A stretch of 64,000 bases of DNA from Acanthochromis polyacanthus (GCF_021347895.1 NC_067125.1:6962268-7026267), one strand, 5' to 3'. Counted from the stretch's first letter, positions 1 through 14,599 are shown. Notes: generated from the letters alone by a model not told the origin. Made by a program: numbers and translations.

Positions 1-3000
1 TCGTCCATTAATTCTGCTGGAATCAGGTCATGCTGTTCTAAATTGCTGTGTAGTGATTTGGCATTCAGTAAGTAAACTACTAGACTAGCAATGTTCAGAA
101 CAGCGTTAGTACAGGCACAGCGGTGCTACCGCTGTCAGCAGAATCAACAGAAGATGGAGATAGATCCATGGCTAGCAGCTGAAACACAACAGCAGCATGT
201 AGACTTTTCAAATGCGCTGAAAGGTTTTACAAAGATGGATCCTGGCTGGTGTATCTTTTTAATGTATTTATAGTGACAGTGTCGTGGTTTCTCTCTGATG
301 TCCGTGATGTGCAGGTGAAGGAGAAATGTCCGTGACACTGACTTGCTTAATAATAAGTTTATTATAAGGAAGAACAGCATCGATCAGACAGAGAAACTGT
401 CTGGGAGGATCCGGCCAAATGGATCTCTCCGAACAGTATACGGAGGTCACTTTTATATGTTTTAAACAAGTGGAACCATTGTCACAACATGTGATTTGTA
501 TCAGAAGACCAAAAAACAAGAACCTCATTGATAAACCCTGTGGCAAAATCCATAGGATAATTCCCTAGACACAGGAACTACTAATACAACACTAAGTTCT
601 TTCAACAAGAAGATACACTCCATTTTGACATATAGCACATGCCTAGCAACACCAACATCACTTGTCTCAAGTCATAAGAATCATATGTCTAACAGCACAT
701 CTGATCAGATACTACAACAGCAAATGTAAATATTAGGATGGTAGAGAGCAGGATCTTAGTATTCAGTGTGAGCTCCACGTGATGGCCGGCCAATTGACCC
801 GAACAGCAAAGAGTTTTCAGGTTCTGATCAGTAAAGATGAATAAGAATCACAGGGTCAGCTCAGCCCTCAGGACTGACCTTTCAGGATGCTGTGGTGGAC
901 AGATAAAAACTGGAGCGCTGCCAAAACGCAGCAGGAACACTTGTGAATTTCTGTTCCTGGAGTGCAAGTGCATCGACATAAATAGACTGAGATAATTACT
1001 GGATCATATGGCGGACTGGACAGCATTGTCATCCTGAACAGATGTCCAGCACTGAATGGTTTAGGACAATATGCCCCGTTACGTTTCACCCCCGCCAGGT
1101 CTCAGACAAATTAAATAAACTAAGGTTATTCACGGGTGAAACGAGCAAAAACTGCACAAACAAACAGAAAATGGGGTCTGTGGTCTCAAAGGTTTTCTGA
1201 AAGGGGATAGGGTGTGGTTAAATACCACTATCCCCCACTAAATCTACCAAAAGTGGTAGAAAAAATAACAAAAACTGAAATCCCTCAAAAGAAAAAAAAC
1301 ATTCTCCAAAACAAAAAGAAAGAAGCGCTGGGTTCTGGGCATTAATGACACAAAGACACTTAGGTTTCTGGGAAGATGGCTGACTGACGGTGTAAAACCT
1401 TCCAGGTTGCCTCCCTACAACCAACTGAGCAGCTGGGAGATCCCTCCTTATATCCCTGCCCAGCTGATTGGCAACAACACACAGCCGAGCTCAATCAGGT
1501 GCAGCAGATTGAGACTGATCTCAGAGTCAGGCTGTGAATGTTCTAACCCCATAACAGCCCACAGTTACACCCCAGAGACATACAAACCAGTGATATGGGC
1601 AATATCAGTTAACACGAATGCATATATGTTAAACAATGGAATGCTTTACTGTCTTTCAGTCCTGTTTTTTATTTGAGCTGCTAATCTGCACATGCCTGAT
1701 CCTAAAAGTCATCCCTGGTGTGTCTCCCAGGAAAAGTCTAAGTACAGAGGTTTCAAAACAAGGAATAAGTTGAGAAGATATTGGAAAAAACATTCTCAGA
1801 AGTCCAGGAAAATGTGTATCTGAGTGTGTTGGAGGGCTGTAATTATGAGGCCGGTGATATAAGGAGTTTGGCCTGAGTTTGCAAAATGTGGCTCTTCCCT
1901 CCATCCTTCCTCTTCACACTTTCACTGTTCACACCTGCATGACTTCTTCTCTGTGACCTGTGGACACCACTAACAGCCTGACTCAGGGATGGCTCTGATA
2001 AGAAGAAACCGTGGAGACATTTGTAACTTAAAACATTTTAATGCTGGCTGAAGTTACATGTACAGCCCAATCCACACACACTCTGCTGGTCATGGAAAGG
2101 CTTCGTATTTCACTTCCAGTAATATCATCCACATTTCTTGTTAAAACAATAAAGTAATAAAGCTCTTGTGTTGAGACAGAAAGCTGATTAACGGGGGAAC
2201 AGACGTCAGCAGAGACCAGTGGCTTCTTTGTCCTTTTGATGAATACGATGGAAAAAGCTGTCAAAATAAACTAAACGCTGACACTGAAAACGACCCCGTG
2301 CGTTGTTTGATATTCCTGATACACACAAATCCCACCCTCTTGATCCCCAAAATGTATATCATGCACACCTTGTCCTCCCCAGTGCACTGCCTGGATTGGT
2401 TCAGATCTCGTGTTTCTATCATTATTCTTCCATCGCCCTTCATCTGTTCTAGATCAACCCTCCTCCTTTCTTTCTGAGACTCTCCCAGTACAACGTTCCC
2501 CTTTTCACATCTACCTACGACCTGGTTACTTAATAATGGAGCTTTTATTTCTATGAAGTCCATTGACTGGTCACTGTCAAGGCTTAAACCTCTCACTAGT
2601 ACTTGCCAAAAATTAGCAGCAGATTTATTTCTTTGTTTGATATTTCAATGCAAATTTAGTTTATGCTGTTACTTGATCCAATGCATAGCCATATGCTCCA
2701 ATATTAGCTTGTTCCTGAGTCAGCCAAGTCTACCCCAAACAACACATCCGGTATAATACTCTGTCCTTAACAACAAGAAACATAGCTGATGGTTTAACGT
2801 ACCCAAATGTAAAATAATTGCTTTCCCGTCCTCTTGGTGATCTTGAGATGATGGAGAATGCTGGTCCTGCTTGTAATCAGGAAGACTTGTTGGAGACATT
2901 GTGCTGTTGTGGTCCAGTGGTCGGCACCGTGGAAGGCACAGGAGGAGGCAAATGGGTTGAAGGACATGTAACGGAAATGCTGGAGCTCACGCCTCATGGA

Positions 3001-3365
3001 ATCAGAATCTGTTTTATTACCAAGCAGGTTTTCACATGTGAGGGGATCTTCAGGCCCAGATGGCATGGACACCTTACCAGTCAGACGACTGGATCCACAA
3101 GGAAGATGCCACATCTCCCAAACCAAGCCACCACCACTCTTCAATCTTTGATCTTCTTTTAAGAGATGCCAGACCCTAATAATTTATGGCTTACTGCCAG
3201 AGGACCTCCTGTAAGAGAAATCTGTCTTCAAGGTTGGAAAGAAACTCATGTCCAGAGGCTGCGGGATGTGGGATGTGTCCGGTGGCAGGAGAATGACTAC
3301 AAACAAAATCTGGATCCAGGGCATCCTTGTAGTTCAACTGTTTGAGCAGATGATCCATAATCAGG

Positions 3366-3492
3366 CCAATAGTCCCCAATGCAGTGGTCATGGGTTTGAG
3401 TCCAGCCCATGGCCCTTTGCTGCAGGTCCTCCCCCAACTCTTCTCCCCACTTTCCTGTCTCTCTGCATTACCCTAGATAATAATGCCTAAAA
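3366..3492 (+). repeat. SINE-like fragment (tRNA-type head, ACCCTAGATAATAATGCC tail)
   Basis: The stretch has a B-box-like GGTTTGAGTCC near 3395, followed by a pyrimidine-rich body (CCCCACTTTCCTGTCTCTC) and a tail around 'ATAATAATGCCTAAAA'. The same head-body-tail layout occurs in reverse orientation at 14600-14757, so this is a dispersed family. The class is inferred from the box and tail; no search was done. Confidence 0.55.
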
Positions 3493-6399
3493 GCTCACAT
3501 TCCTGCAAGACCAACTGTGCCCACATTTCACTTCCTGGACAGCTCACTTTTCCTCTATCTTGCAGGATGTTCTTCCAGAGGTGGGATCCAAGAGGCCCAG
3601 ATGGTGATGTGATCTTCCATTATTTGGAGTGGAGAAGGTTATGCATGTCAAGCATCTCCGGCTGACTTGTTCAAATTTCCATCTCATTTGTTTTGAAACC
3701 TCAATCCATCTTAAATATGTGCTTGATGGCTAAACATAGATATGATACTGAAAAACAGGTGCTAATGCTACATGTAGCAGACAGACAGTTATTATACTTG
3801 GTATGACGCTTTTGGAAAACATGCAAGTAAAGGAGCAGTATTGTTCAGATATTGTGGTGCAGAGACAGATAGTCCTTTCCATTCTTGGAACCAGGGACCT
3901 TCCTAAGATTCAGTTGTGTAACTTCATAAGATTCAGTATAAACATGACACAGTTATAGCAAATTTGTACTAATTACCCTCAAAAACAATGTATTTCTTGC
4001 TCTTTCGCTCTCCCTCTCCAAGCTCCACATGCCCTTCATTAAAGTTGTGCTTTGAAGTGTCAATGACATCATGACTTGGCTGCTGTCTGCGCGGCCCTGT
4101 TTAGACGTGACAGGTTCCCATGGAAACTCTGATGTCATGAGGGGGTCAAGGTGAGGGGAGTGGGAGTGGATGGTGTTTTTCAGCCTGTTTTGGGGTGAAA
4201 TGTGATGTCTGTTAACACATGGGGAGGCAGGAGTAGCGCTGTGTGTCAGCAGCATGTGATCAAAGCCAGCAGGTAGCATGTCTGTCAGTCTGAGCCTCAC
4301 ACAGCAAACCGCCCGGTACAACACGAGAGTTACTGTCTCACTGCTGGCGTCCAGGTGGAGATCACAGCCAAGTTATCGGGAATTTACAGTGTGAGTTAAA
4401 CACAGTGTAGAGAGGAATGATCTGGCTGAGCAGCTTTTGCTGGGAAGGTGCTCCCACTGAGGGAAATGGCCATAAATAGACCAAAAATGTACAATTTATC
4501 ACAAATGTTGATCTGGACTGACATGAAATACATGTTCAACAAGTTTTTTAATACAGTAGAATGAACAAATGATATCCCCGAACTCTCTTAATCAAAGAAA
4601 CCTTTAATCGAGGTTAATAAGAGGACTGATACTGCCACAGTGCATGCTGGAGAATAAGCTAATGTGTTAAAATTTTGCATTAATGAAGTGTTAGCAGTGG
4701 ATCCACTCAACGCAGCAATTCAGGTTAGAAGAACTCTAGCTGCAGAACAGTTTGAAAATACAAAAGTAATGGTTTACAGGAAAAAAGAGTTTATTGTTGT
4801 AAAGTCCTGCATGATGTTTTACAGTAAAGTAGCTGAAGTACGGCATCAGCATCACAGTCTAATCTCTGTCTTTCATCCTCTTCAGAGCATATCAAGGGCC
4901 GTCCTGGTACCACAGATATGAAGGATCTTTCTGAGGATTATCTGTGGAAGCTGAGATCAACAGAAATTAATTTATGTTTACATTTGTACTGTTTGAGATA
5001 ATAGTTCAATAGGGCAGTGATTTTCATGTAGCTTCTAGTGTGCTGCAGAAAAGTTTCAAAACGTATAAAATATGTATGAAACTAATGACATTATTTTAGA
5101 TTCCCATCACGTACATAAGTCTCATCAGTGATGATAAAATATACATGTGTACAGCGTATTCATGATAAAACAGTCAGTCCCACTGTTGCAGAGATCTAAA
5201 TTGCATAACTACAGGTTTAAATGGAGTTTAGGCTGTAAACAGCTACAGATCCATAAACTCCACAAGAAACAACAACCTGCTGAGCTCAGTGCTGCTTTCA
5301 GTTCAACACACAAACACTACAAAAGGCCAGGTCAAGGGCCAGATTATTCATCTTGTGGAGACTGACTGCTTTTGTGTTGCTTTGTAAAGGAATCTGTGTT
5401 TGTGTTGGACCTCAGCCAAATGATTACAGACATCAGTGTCTCTTTAGTGACGTCTAACATGCTGACATTGACACGTTTCATATTGTAAGCATGAAAATAC
5501 AGTTCAGCTTACTGTGAAACTCCCAGCTCTTATCAGATATTTCCCAAGCTGGTCCAAAGATAGCAAGCAACATTAGCCAGGATTTGAAACACCTTTATTT
5601 CCCTTTCATTTCTGGACCAACACGTGTCTGTGGGATCATAATGTTTGTTGTGCTCACTATTGTCCTATTCATGTACTGAATTGTGTCATGTTCCTGTGTT
5701 GCCTTTGGACTGAACTAAGGTTTGTGTACTAAGCTAACCTCACTAGCTATATAGCTGAAGTTATTTGAATTACTTTTATTTCTCAATAATTAATCAAAAC
5801 AAAATACTGGAGCTCGTTTAAAGTTATGAAAGACCAGGTTCATGTATTTCGGTGAAGGATGGAGCAGCATCATGAATCAGAGGTGCTGCTACTTCTGTTC
5901 CGGGTCGACCAAATCTTCAGGGTTCAGATACAAACACACCTTCGCTGAGTCCTGTCAGTCTGAGAGAAGATAGATCAGACTGAAGCTGCAGTGATCTGTT
6001 GGAAGGAAAAAACTGCTTGGAGTTCACACCAAAACTCTCTTCCTGTATCAACTTCAACCGGTCTCACTTTGGAGCAGCGCTGGTGAATGGTTTACGTTCA
6101 GCAATGTGTTCAGCTGTCAGACTGTGGAGGACCGACCACGTGTCAAACTCTCTTAATTCATACACAGGGCTTCTTACAATAAACGAAAAGAGATTAGGGA
6201 GCAGATTGAGATTTAAAGCAATGTCATCTCTCTGACCAACAGCTGGATGAAGAACAGGAGCTGCAGCAGTGTGGTCTGCTTTACCAAGTGGACACATCCA
6301 AAGTCTATGAGCTGCAGTCGAGGGTCATCAGACCTGGTCACAGTAAGAATGTTTACTGACTTGATGTCTCAATGGAAGACTGTCTGAAAGCTGTAGATG

Positions 6400-6650
6400 G
6401 GGTGGTTAGTGCTGTCGCCTCCCATCTAGAAGATCCTTGGAGTTCAGAGGCCTTCTGTGTGGAGTTTGCATGTTCTCCCTGTGCCTGTATGGGTTCTCAC
6501 TGAGGGCTCTGGCTTGAAGTTGATTGGTGATTCTCTAAACTGTCCACATGAGTGAATGTGAGTGTGATTGTTTCTATCTATGTGTAGTCCTGTGATAGAC
6601 TGGTGATCTGTCCAAGGTGAACCCTGCCTTCACCCTAAGACTCCAGCCCC
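6400..6650 (+). repeat. Decayed copy of the GATGGATGGA-tailed retroposon
   Basis: The stretch shares the body of the family seen intact at 15.3 kb: 'GGAGTTTGCATGTTCTCCCT', 'GTGTGATTGTTT' and 'CTGTGATAGACTGGTGA', in the same order. It is much more diverged and lacks a clear tail, so it looks like an old insertion. Confidence 0.6.
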
Positions 6651-7861
6651 AGTTACATCAGTTATTAGTGAATAATAAAAACATTTATTGTGTTTGGTTG
6701 GAATAATCCTTTCGGCTGATGCTTGTCTCTCTTCAGCTCTACGCTCTGTAGTGAAGTCTTTAAAACATTTCTAATCTAAACAGGTAACCAGAGACAATGT
6801 TTAGCTTTAGTTTGAACCAAATGAGAGAAGCTGTAACAGCCAACATCTCTCTTACCACAATGAAAAACTCTAAAGTCTAACCTTACAGTACGCTCTGGTA
6901 GAGGATCTGTCTCTGATCTCATCTCACACATACAAACAGCAGCATAGTCATTTTCTGCCACACGACCAGCTTAATCATAGATTCAATAAAAAGCAGCTGG
7001 ACCTCCCGTTCTGGTTCTTGAAGATATTTAACCTTTAAATGTTTTAGTTCCAGACTGTATAAAAATGGATGAGCCATCACTGATGTCACCTAAAGGTTTC
7101 CTAAAGATAAGCTTTAAACCTCGGTGTGATAGCTCCAGGTGTCTCAGTCCTGGCAGTCCCTGACTCATTCTAATTCCAGGCTAATCCAAAAATGAGTAAA
7201 GAGGTGGAGTGAGACTGGAGCTGAGGTGACTGTCCTGTGACTGGAGGTGGCTGCTTGACTGTAAGTGATGGAGATAATACAGTTACTGTTGTGCATTTAT
7301 AAACATTATATTTTAAATAGGTTTTGGATGAAAATTGTCCTTTGGAATTACCTGTGGAAAAGCAACAGGCAGAATACTACCTTCTGAAACTTAGTGGCAC
7401 GGAAATATAACATAAAACAGCAACCAAGTGCCTAAAATATATCACACTATCCCTCCAGAACACCATGAAAGTCTATTCAACAGAAGGAAGGAGCCAGAGC
7501 TGAGAATGAAACAGCTTCTGTAACGTGCAGTGATTATCAGTAGCCGTATTGTTGAAGCTGACCCGCATGCAGCCGGACTCAGTTTCATGTTTAGACAAAG
7601 AGAAGTTTGGCAGTTTGCTTTGACACAGCTCTGCTTTCTGCATGCAATGTTTGCAACTGTAAGTGTGTGCGTGTGTGTGTTTATGGCAGTTTGAGGGAGC
7701 GTGGACATATTTGTGTTCTGTTTAAAGCGGGGGTGACGTACTCTGTTCTCTGTGGGTGAACTCAGAGGCCTCTTGTTAATGTTTACAGTCTGTAACCAGC
7801 AGTCAGAGTGTATGATGTGAGGGAGCCTAACGGTTCTGCAGAGAGGGTATTGTAACTGTTT

Positions 7862-7863
<2 letters not shown>

Positions 7864-7930
<67 letters not shown>
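7864..7930. repeat. (TG)n microsatellite
   Basis: An uninterrupted TG dinucleotide tract of about 67 bp. It borders the element at 7931-8205 on its left side. Apparent Cys-Val or Thr-His open frames across it are artefacts of the repeat. Confidence 0.97.
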
Positions 7931-8307
<377 letters not shown>

Positions 8308-9559
8308 TTAAGGGAGATATAGGGGGATGTGAATGAAAGCAGAGGAGAAATTAAAGGGGGCTGTGGAAGAACGTGGTTAAGTTTGGCAATGTTTAGCTGC
8401 ACAGTTTGACCGTGTTCGTACAAACATACCTATAATTAACAACTTAATTATAAACAACTGATTCCCTAATGACCATATATCAAGCATTTGTAATTTAAAT
8501 ACAGCAGTGAATTGTTGCCAGCTGTAAAATGAGCCAAGAAATGTGTCGAAATGAAAACCGCTGGTGACCTTTCTGGAAGCAGAAGCCACAAGGAGAAAGT
8601 AGGCATGTTGATATGTTTGAAACAAGTTCTTGTTAGAACCACATTTGAATACAGATTTGCATCCTGTATTTCCATGTTTTCTGACAGGATGTAAATTAAA
8701 GTTCTATTTCTGACACCCAAAGCAGCCTGTTGTAAGTCTCAATATAAACAGAATGCACTTTAACACTAGTGCAATCATAAGAGTAACACTGTGTAACTTC
8801 CAAGGGGAGGTTGTGATTAATATCAGATTATAGATAAATGGATGATACCAGTTTCCTGAGAATACTATTTTATGAACTGTATCATGCAGTCATCGTATCC
8901 AGCAGACAGAGTGTGTGTGTTACGGAGTGTAATGGTGATGCAGAGATGGTATTGTCACGCAGTCATCATGCTGACAGTAAATACCACGAGGAGAGCAGTG
9001 TGGGAGCCGTCTTCACATCTGAATGTGTCATCCATTGGATGAGTGTTTGTCTGTCCCTGTTTTGGCTTATTGTGCAACATGACGTGCACCTGAAAACTGT
9101 TATCTCTACCAGAGATCTGTGTTTGGACTGAATCCATCTGTGTTCTCTCAGATTTGTTTCCCTCTTGCAACGTTCGACTACAGGCAGAGACGGGCCAACG
9201 AGATATCTGTCATAACAACCGTGTGAGAGAGATTCACAGAATTACATCTGAAATTCAAAGCATTCACCAAATGTACTTATGACTAAATCAAATGACCATG
9301 TGATCAAGAAGTGCTCATTCACTTACTTAAAACTGTCTACTCTGCTAGTTTACCAAGCTTTAAAGTGAGCTCATTTGTCTGTTTTGCACAGCTGAAACTT
9401 GAGGGTCGCTTTAGGTCAGACTGAACCTTTGTGTTGTTCTGACTGCAAGAACCGCTTCTGTAGAACTTCTTTCAGGATCGTTTTTTGCAGAATAAAAATA
9501 TTATCTCATCCATGGTAGGTACTTTGTTGTGTCTGAAAACTAATTGGTTCAATCTTGGA

Positions 9560-10310
9560 GAATGCAGATACAACAAGAAAGGAACTCAGAGAGCCCGCCA
9601 AGGCTGCTCAGTCTTTGTATCATTTCTGACTGATGAAATAAATTCTTACCTTGCGCTGAGTACAGGCATGTGCTATGCATGTGTACGTTATGTTTGGATA
9701 CCGAATCCATCCATTCACTACACACCGCTTCATCCTCACTAGGGTTGCGAGGGTGCTGGAGTCTATCCCAGCTGACTTAGGCGAAGGCAGGGGACACCCT
9801 GGACAGGTCACCAGTCTGTCACAGGGCTACATATACAGACAAACAATCACACTCACATTCACACCTACGGACAATTTAGAGTAATCAATTAACCTCAGCA
9901 TATTTTTGGACTGTGGGAGGAAGCCAGAGTACCCGGAGAAAACCCACACATGCACAGGGAGAACATGCAAACTCCATGCAGAAAGATCCCAGGCCCAAGC
10001 TGGGATTTGAACCGGGGATCTTCTAGCTGCAAGGCAGAAAGTGCTAACCACTACTGTGCAGCCGGATACCAAATCATGTCACCTAAATATGAAGCGGAAT
10101 TTATAGGACTCAGAAACACCCCCACAATTTAATCAGTTGTTCCTTGTATTGCTTCCGAAACATAAGTTCTGATAAGTGCACAGCAGTGGATTTGTAGTAG
10201 AATCTCAGTCATGTGATCGTCAGCAGACAGTTGACGTAGTGTTCACTTGTTGTCATGGTTACATTGACGCTGTAGTGATGCTGCTATCTCGTGCTTCTAA
10301 GTGACCCCAA
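9560..10310 (-). mobile_element. Dispersed repeat family X (copy 1), split by a retroposon
   Basis: Sequence at 9560-9695 and 10075-10310 is the reverse complement of the element at 47906-48350. Shared blocks include 'CATGTGTACGTTATG', 'CTCAGAAACACCCCCACAAT' and 'TGTTCACTTGTTGTCATGG'. The element is interrupted by the retroposon at 9707-10063. A third, partial copy is at 57046-57400. I do not recognise the family by name. The core shared with copies 2 and 3 has no long open frame, so it is probably non-autonomous. Confidence 0.6.
9707..10063 (-). mobile_element. GATGGATGGA-tailed retroposon, full copy with TSD
   Basis: Read on the minus strand, the element starts GGCTGCACAGTAG and ends in the CGGTGT..GGATGGAT tail. 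It is flanked by 11-bp duplications, GGATACCGAAT (9696-9706) and GGATACCAAAT (10064-10074), which differ at one base. The insertion split an older family-X element. Variable-length duplications of this kind are typical of target-primed retroposition. Confidence 0.75.
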
Positions 10311-10394
10311 ACCTTTAAACAGTAGTGTGTCTCTATTTGTCTCTGTGGTTTCCATGGGTATTTCTTCCTGCTGGTGCCTCTTGGTCACTTCATG

Positions 10395-10460
10395 TTTGTA
10401 AATGAGAACCGGTTCTCAGACATTTTTACCTGGTAAAATAAAGGTCAAATAAATAAATGA
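10395..10460. repeat. Interspersed-repeat tail fragment
   Basis: The stretch contains 'GAACCGGTTCTC', then 'ACCTGGTAAAATAAAGGTCA', then AATAAATAAA. This combination is a recurrent 3' end of fish interspersed repeats. The fragment is short and I do not assign a family. Confidence 0.4.
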
Positions 10461-11908
10461 ACTAAATGTATGGTATAAAATTAATAAAAATGTATTGATT
10501 ATTGCAGCTGTAAGACTGGTTGTAAGTTTTATCGCTTTAAAGGCCTCACACCAAGGATCTGGTGATTTACTACTTCAGTACCCGTCTGGATTCAGATTTT
10601 TGCTGAAGTCATTTTCGAAAAGCACAAATGCATCAGTGTGCAAGTAACAATGGCTTTTCCATGGTTTTACATTTTACTTTTTGCAGATGTTTGGCCCTTG
10701 ACAACCCTAATATATGTTAGTCCATTAGTGTGCTATCTATCACAAGCCCCAAATGTCTTCCAGTCTGCTATATGACCTAATCCACACTTAATCAGTTGAG
10801 GTAGTGTCCCTGCACCGAGGAGGAGGTGCGCTTGCAAATGTCTCTGCAATATCACCAAAGACTTTTACTGGGTGAGGTCCAGATGAGAAGAAAATCAAAG
10901 TGTGCCTCTCTACGGTAATCACACTGGAAGTTTTCAGCCTCTGCTCTGCTCTGAGGGAGGCGCATTCAGTCAAACATGTTTGGCCATTATCAAAAAGTGA
11001 AGAAGATCACGTTGAATCAGGGGAGGCAGTTTTTACTTCATACAGTCTGATTCATGTGGATCACACCACATTACCTGCTGACTCACTGTTACTGGAAGGT
11101 AGTGGTTTTCAGAGTGGGGTCCTGGACCCCAAAGCGGTGCTGCGGGGGTTTCAAGGTGCCCCGAGCCAAATGAGAAGTGGTTTCTTCTCACTACGATAAA
11201 ACTTGATTTTTTTTAATAGTTTTATGGATCACATAATGATGTCACATGATGAATCATGAAGTTTCTGGATTTTTATGGGGCCAACAGTCTGCAAATGCAG
11301 CACTGACAAATTACTCATATAAATGTTACATGGCTTCTATAGTGAGACTCAGACAGAACATTAAAATGTTGCAACAATAATAAATTTTCTGTGGAGTCAG
11401 TGGGACCTGCAGAGTTGGCACTAAATCTCTGTGAGTTTGTCATTACAAGCGATTTCTTTCATGTTACACACACACAAGTTGTTTAAAGATGAATATTGAT
11501 CGCTGTAGCTTTAAGACTGTTTATCTTTTCAAATGTTAGTCAGAACATTCAGTGTTGACATGGACATAACGCTCCACACAAGCCCCAGCTGCTATGTGCA
11601 TGCCATAGCTTCCATTAACTGGGACAGCGCAGCGCAGCATCTCAAATCTGGCAGATCAGATGAAGCATTAAACATACCAGAAGTGCTGCTGCCACCACTC
11701 ACATCTTGCACTGTGCTTAGAGGCACCGAAATAGCTTGATAATTATCATAATAATAATCATAAGGTCCACACAGCATGAGCAATATCTGGACCACAGTGT
11801 TGTTGGAAGTCAGCAGCTGCAGTGGTGAAATGTGTACAAGTTGATTAGGAGGAACCAGAAGGAAGAAGAAGGAGAAGGCCTCACATAACAGCATTTTTTC
11901 TTAAAAAA

Positions 11909-12243
11909 TCCATCCATTCATTATCTATACACTGAAACCTCATTAGGGTCACGGGTGGCCTGGAGTCTATCCCAGCTGACTCGGGGTGAAGGCAGGAAAC
12001 ACCTGGACAGGTAACAGTCTATCACAGGACTACATATACAGACAAACAATCACGCTCACATTCACAGCTACAGACAGTTTAGAATCACTGATTAACCTCA
12101 GCATGTTATTGGACTGTGTGAGGAAGCTGGAGAACCCAGAGAAAACCCACACATTCACAGGGAGAACATGCAAACTCCATGCAGAAAGATCCCAAACCCG
12201 GGTGCAAGGTGAAAGTGAAAACCACTACGCCACTGTGCAGCCC
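11909..12243 (-). mobile_element. GATGGATGGA-tailed retroposon copy
   Basis: It has the same order of blocks as the copy at 9707-10063 (minus orientation), from TCCATCCATTCATT at the left to GCAGCC at the right. It is flanked by A-rich near-repeats, CTTAAAAAA and CTTTAAAAAG. It is moderately diverged and has small internal deletions. Confidence 0.7.
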
Positions 12244-12626
12244 TTTAAAAAGTCTTAAGTGGTAAATCATTATGTGTCTTTGCAGTTTACATTTAGAAGA
12301 GTTGTTTAATAAAGATCTTCCTTTATGTGAAAGATGGGATTTCTTGTGATTTCACCTGGCATTGCTTGAGTGTCAAGTTAATCTTGGGTTCCTGAGGTTT
12401 TAGCTTTCTAAGAATAATCAGGCTTTGACAAGCTCTTATTCTCTCTGCTGTTAGTTTCAGGTTGAGATGATTCCCAAAATTTCTCCTCAAAATGAACATG
12501 CAGAAAGTTTTAGATATGAGCTCAAATCTTGCCCCTGAAATATGAGCCTTCAGGACTTTATTAATTAGCTAAAATTAAAGCTAAGTGTTAAATAAAACTA
12601 AATTTAAATGAATACATCTTAGTTTG

Positions 12627-12913
12627 AGCTGCATAGTGAGTCAGTGGGTAGCACCGTCGCCTTGCAGCTAGAAGGTCCCCGGTTCACGTCCAGGTCTGGG
12701 CCTGGGATCTTTCTGTATGGAGTTTGATGGTTCTCCCTGTGCATGCATGGGTTTTCTCTGGGTTCTCCGGCTTCCTCCCACAGTCCAAAAGCCCTGTGAT
12801 AGACTGGTGACCTGTCCAGGCGTCCCCTGCCTTCATTCTAAATCAGCTGGGACAGACGCCATCCCCCAGAGACACTAATGAGGATTAAGCAGTGTATAAA
12901 TAATGGATGATGG
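12627..12913 (+). mobile_element. GATGGATGGA-tailed retroposon copy, internally deleted
   Basis: A plus-orientation copy with GAGCTGCATAGTG at the left and GGATTAAGCAGTGTATAAATA..GGATGATGG at the right. The segment between 'CCACAGTCCAAAA' and 'GCCCTGTGATAGACTGG' is missing. The probable target duplication is ACATCTT at 12614-12620 and 12914-12920. Confidence 0.7.
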
Positions 12914-13636
12914 ACATCTTTAGATCTGAAAAGGTGCTACTTACACAGGTTACTTTTTAGGCTGCTTCCCCAAATGACGAAAGCAAACCAGGATGCCAGG
13001 GAGTCTTGCTGCATTATAGTCCGTTGTCACCCAGTGTCTCAATTTTGTGTTTTCCTGTATATAAATAATGTCATTTCCAATAAAAATTGATGCAGAAAAG
13101 GCACAAACCGATGCATAAAAATCCACCAGAGCGCAGGAAATGAAGCATCTGAAACACAGTTTTCTGGAAGAATCTCAAACTCCTAAAGTGATCCTTCTCC
13201 GTTATCTTCCAGTTCAAGATCATTTATTTGCAAGTCATTCGTTCTGTCAGTAAACCAAATCTAACGGAGATTTATGGTCTACTGCACTCACAACTGTGAT
13301 CAGATGTTTGGAAGATCACTGACATTTGCACAAAAAGACTGATTACAGAAGCAGCTTGATTAGGAAAGTGACTTTTTACTTTGAATACCCTTTCAAGAGC
13401 ATGATTTGACCCTTAGTGACAACACTTGAAGAGATACAGCACACGTCCATTTTTAAGAACCTCAGATGACCGATACAGCTGATCCCTCTGACCTGGGTGC
13501 TGTACTGCCCCCAGCAGACTAAAAACCTGATAAAAGGTGTTGGAGAGTATGTGTTTGTTTGACAAAGAGAGAGAGGTGGAGGAAACGTGGGGAGACAGTC
13601 TTCCAGTAAAAAGCCCCCTCCTTGTGTCTTAACTCT

Positions 13637-13638
<2 letters not shown>

Positions 13639-13720
<82 letters not shown>
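13639..13720. repeat. (CA)n microsatellite
   Basis: A perfect CA tract of about 82 bp. The long Cys-Val repeat frames on the minus strand are an artefact of it. Confidence 0.97.
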
Positions 13721-13723
<3 letters not shown>

Positions 13724-14599
13724 GTCTATCTGGTGTGGAATGTTTGCTGTGCTGGGTTCTAGTTACAGGGGCAGGGTGTTGGTCCTCCGTCTGTCTCATG
13801 GTGTCATCAGGCACAAAACTACAATAGGACTGAACTAAACAAACAGAAAAAAGATTTATTGGAGCAGAAGACAAACCCACTTGCTTCAATTCAGTCTGCT
13901 ATAATGATTTAGACTGTAGTCATGATAATAATAACACCTTACTGTTACAGAACTGGCTTTTACCGCCATTTGAAAGAAAAAGTAACAGCAGACAGTTACT
14001 ATGGTGACAGTGGCTTATTTTTATTGACATGTGCCAGAGAAAAAATGTAATTGTGGATACAAACATGTCAAGGGTCTTTCTTTATTTCTAAATGTGCCAT
14101 GTTCATTTAAAAAAAAATAAACAGATATGGTTGATGGGTGTGAAGTGAAATATTTATTAGCTCACCTCAACAACCAACCGTGTCACTACTTTTCTAAATC
14201 ATTGCAGAATAAACCTTATTAGACTAAAAGAGACACCATCAACATGACTGATGTTCTACAGCTCGTCAGTGTTGAATTTTTAATGAGAAACACAACATTT
14301 TCAAACTAAATCAGAAGACACTTAAAAGCTACATTGGCATTATTTCTACTAAAGGGCTGCATTACAAACTACAAAACAACAATGACGTCAGCGCCTCATT
14401 AAGATGTGTGGCTAATGTGACTGCACATGATTACACACCGACAGGCTAGCGGTAACATTCATTTATTTGGAATTGATGAAGTGCATTTGGAGTTCATGAG
14501 TTTGTGGTTTCACACCCACGTCATCATAGACACTACATCACATTTTAACGTAGCTGCTAGTCCGACATGTTTTTTCACATGCAGGGTAATCCAACTTCT

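Noticed and set aside
2794..3162. Overlapping ~115-residue frames on both strands
   Set aside because: Both strands are open, so frame length is not evidence of coding. The sequence leads into a SINE-like fragment and is probably repeat-derived.
5999..6360. Possible decayed exon with ...LDEEQELQQCG...YELQSRVI... reading
   Set aside because: The reading needs frame changes and stop read-through and matches no family I can name. Left as unexplained unique sequence.
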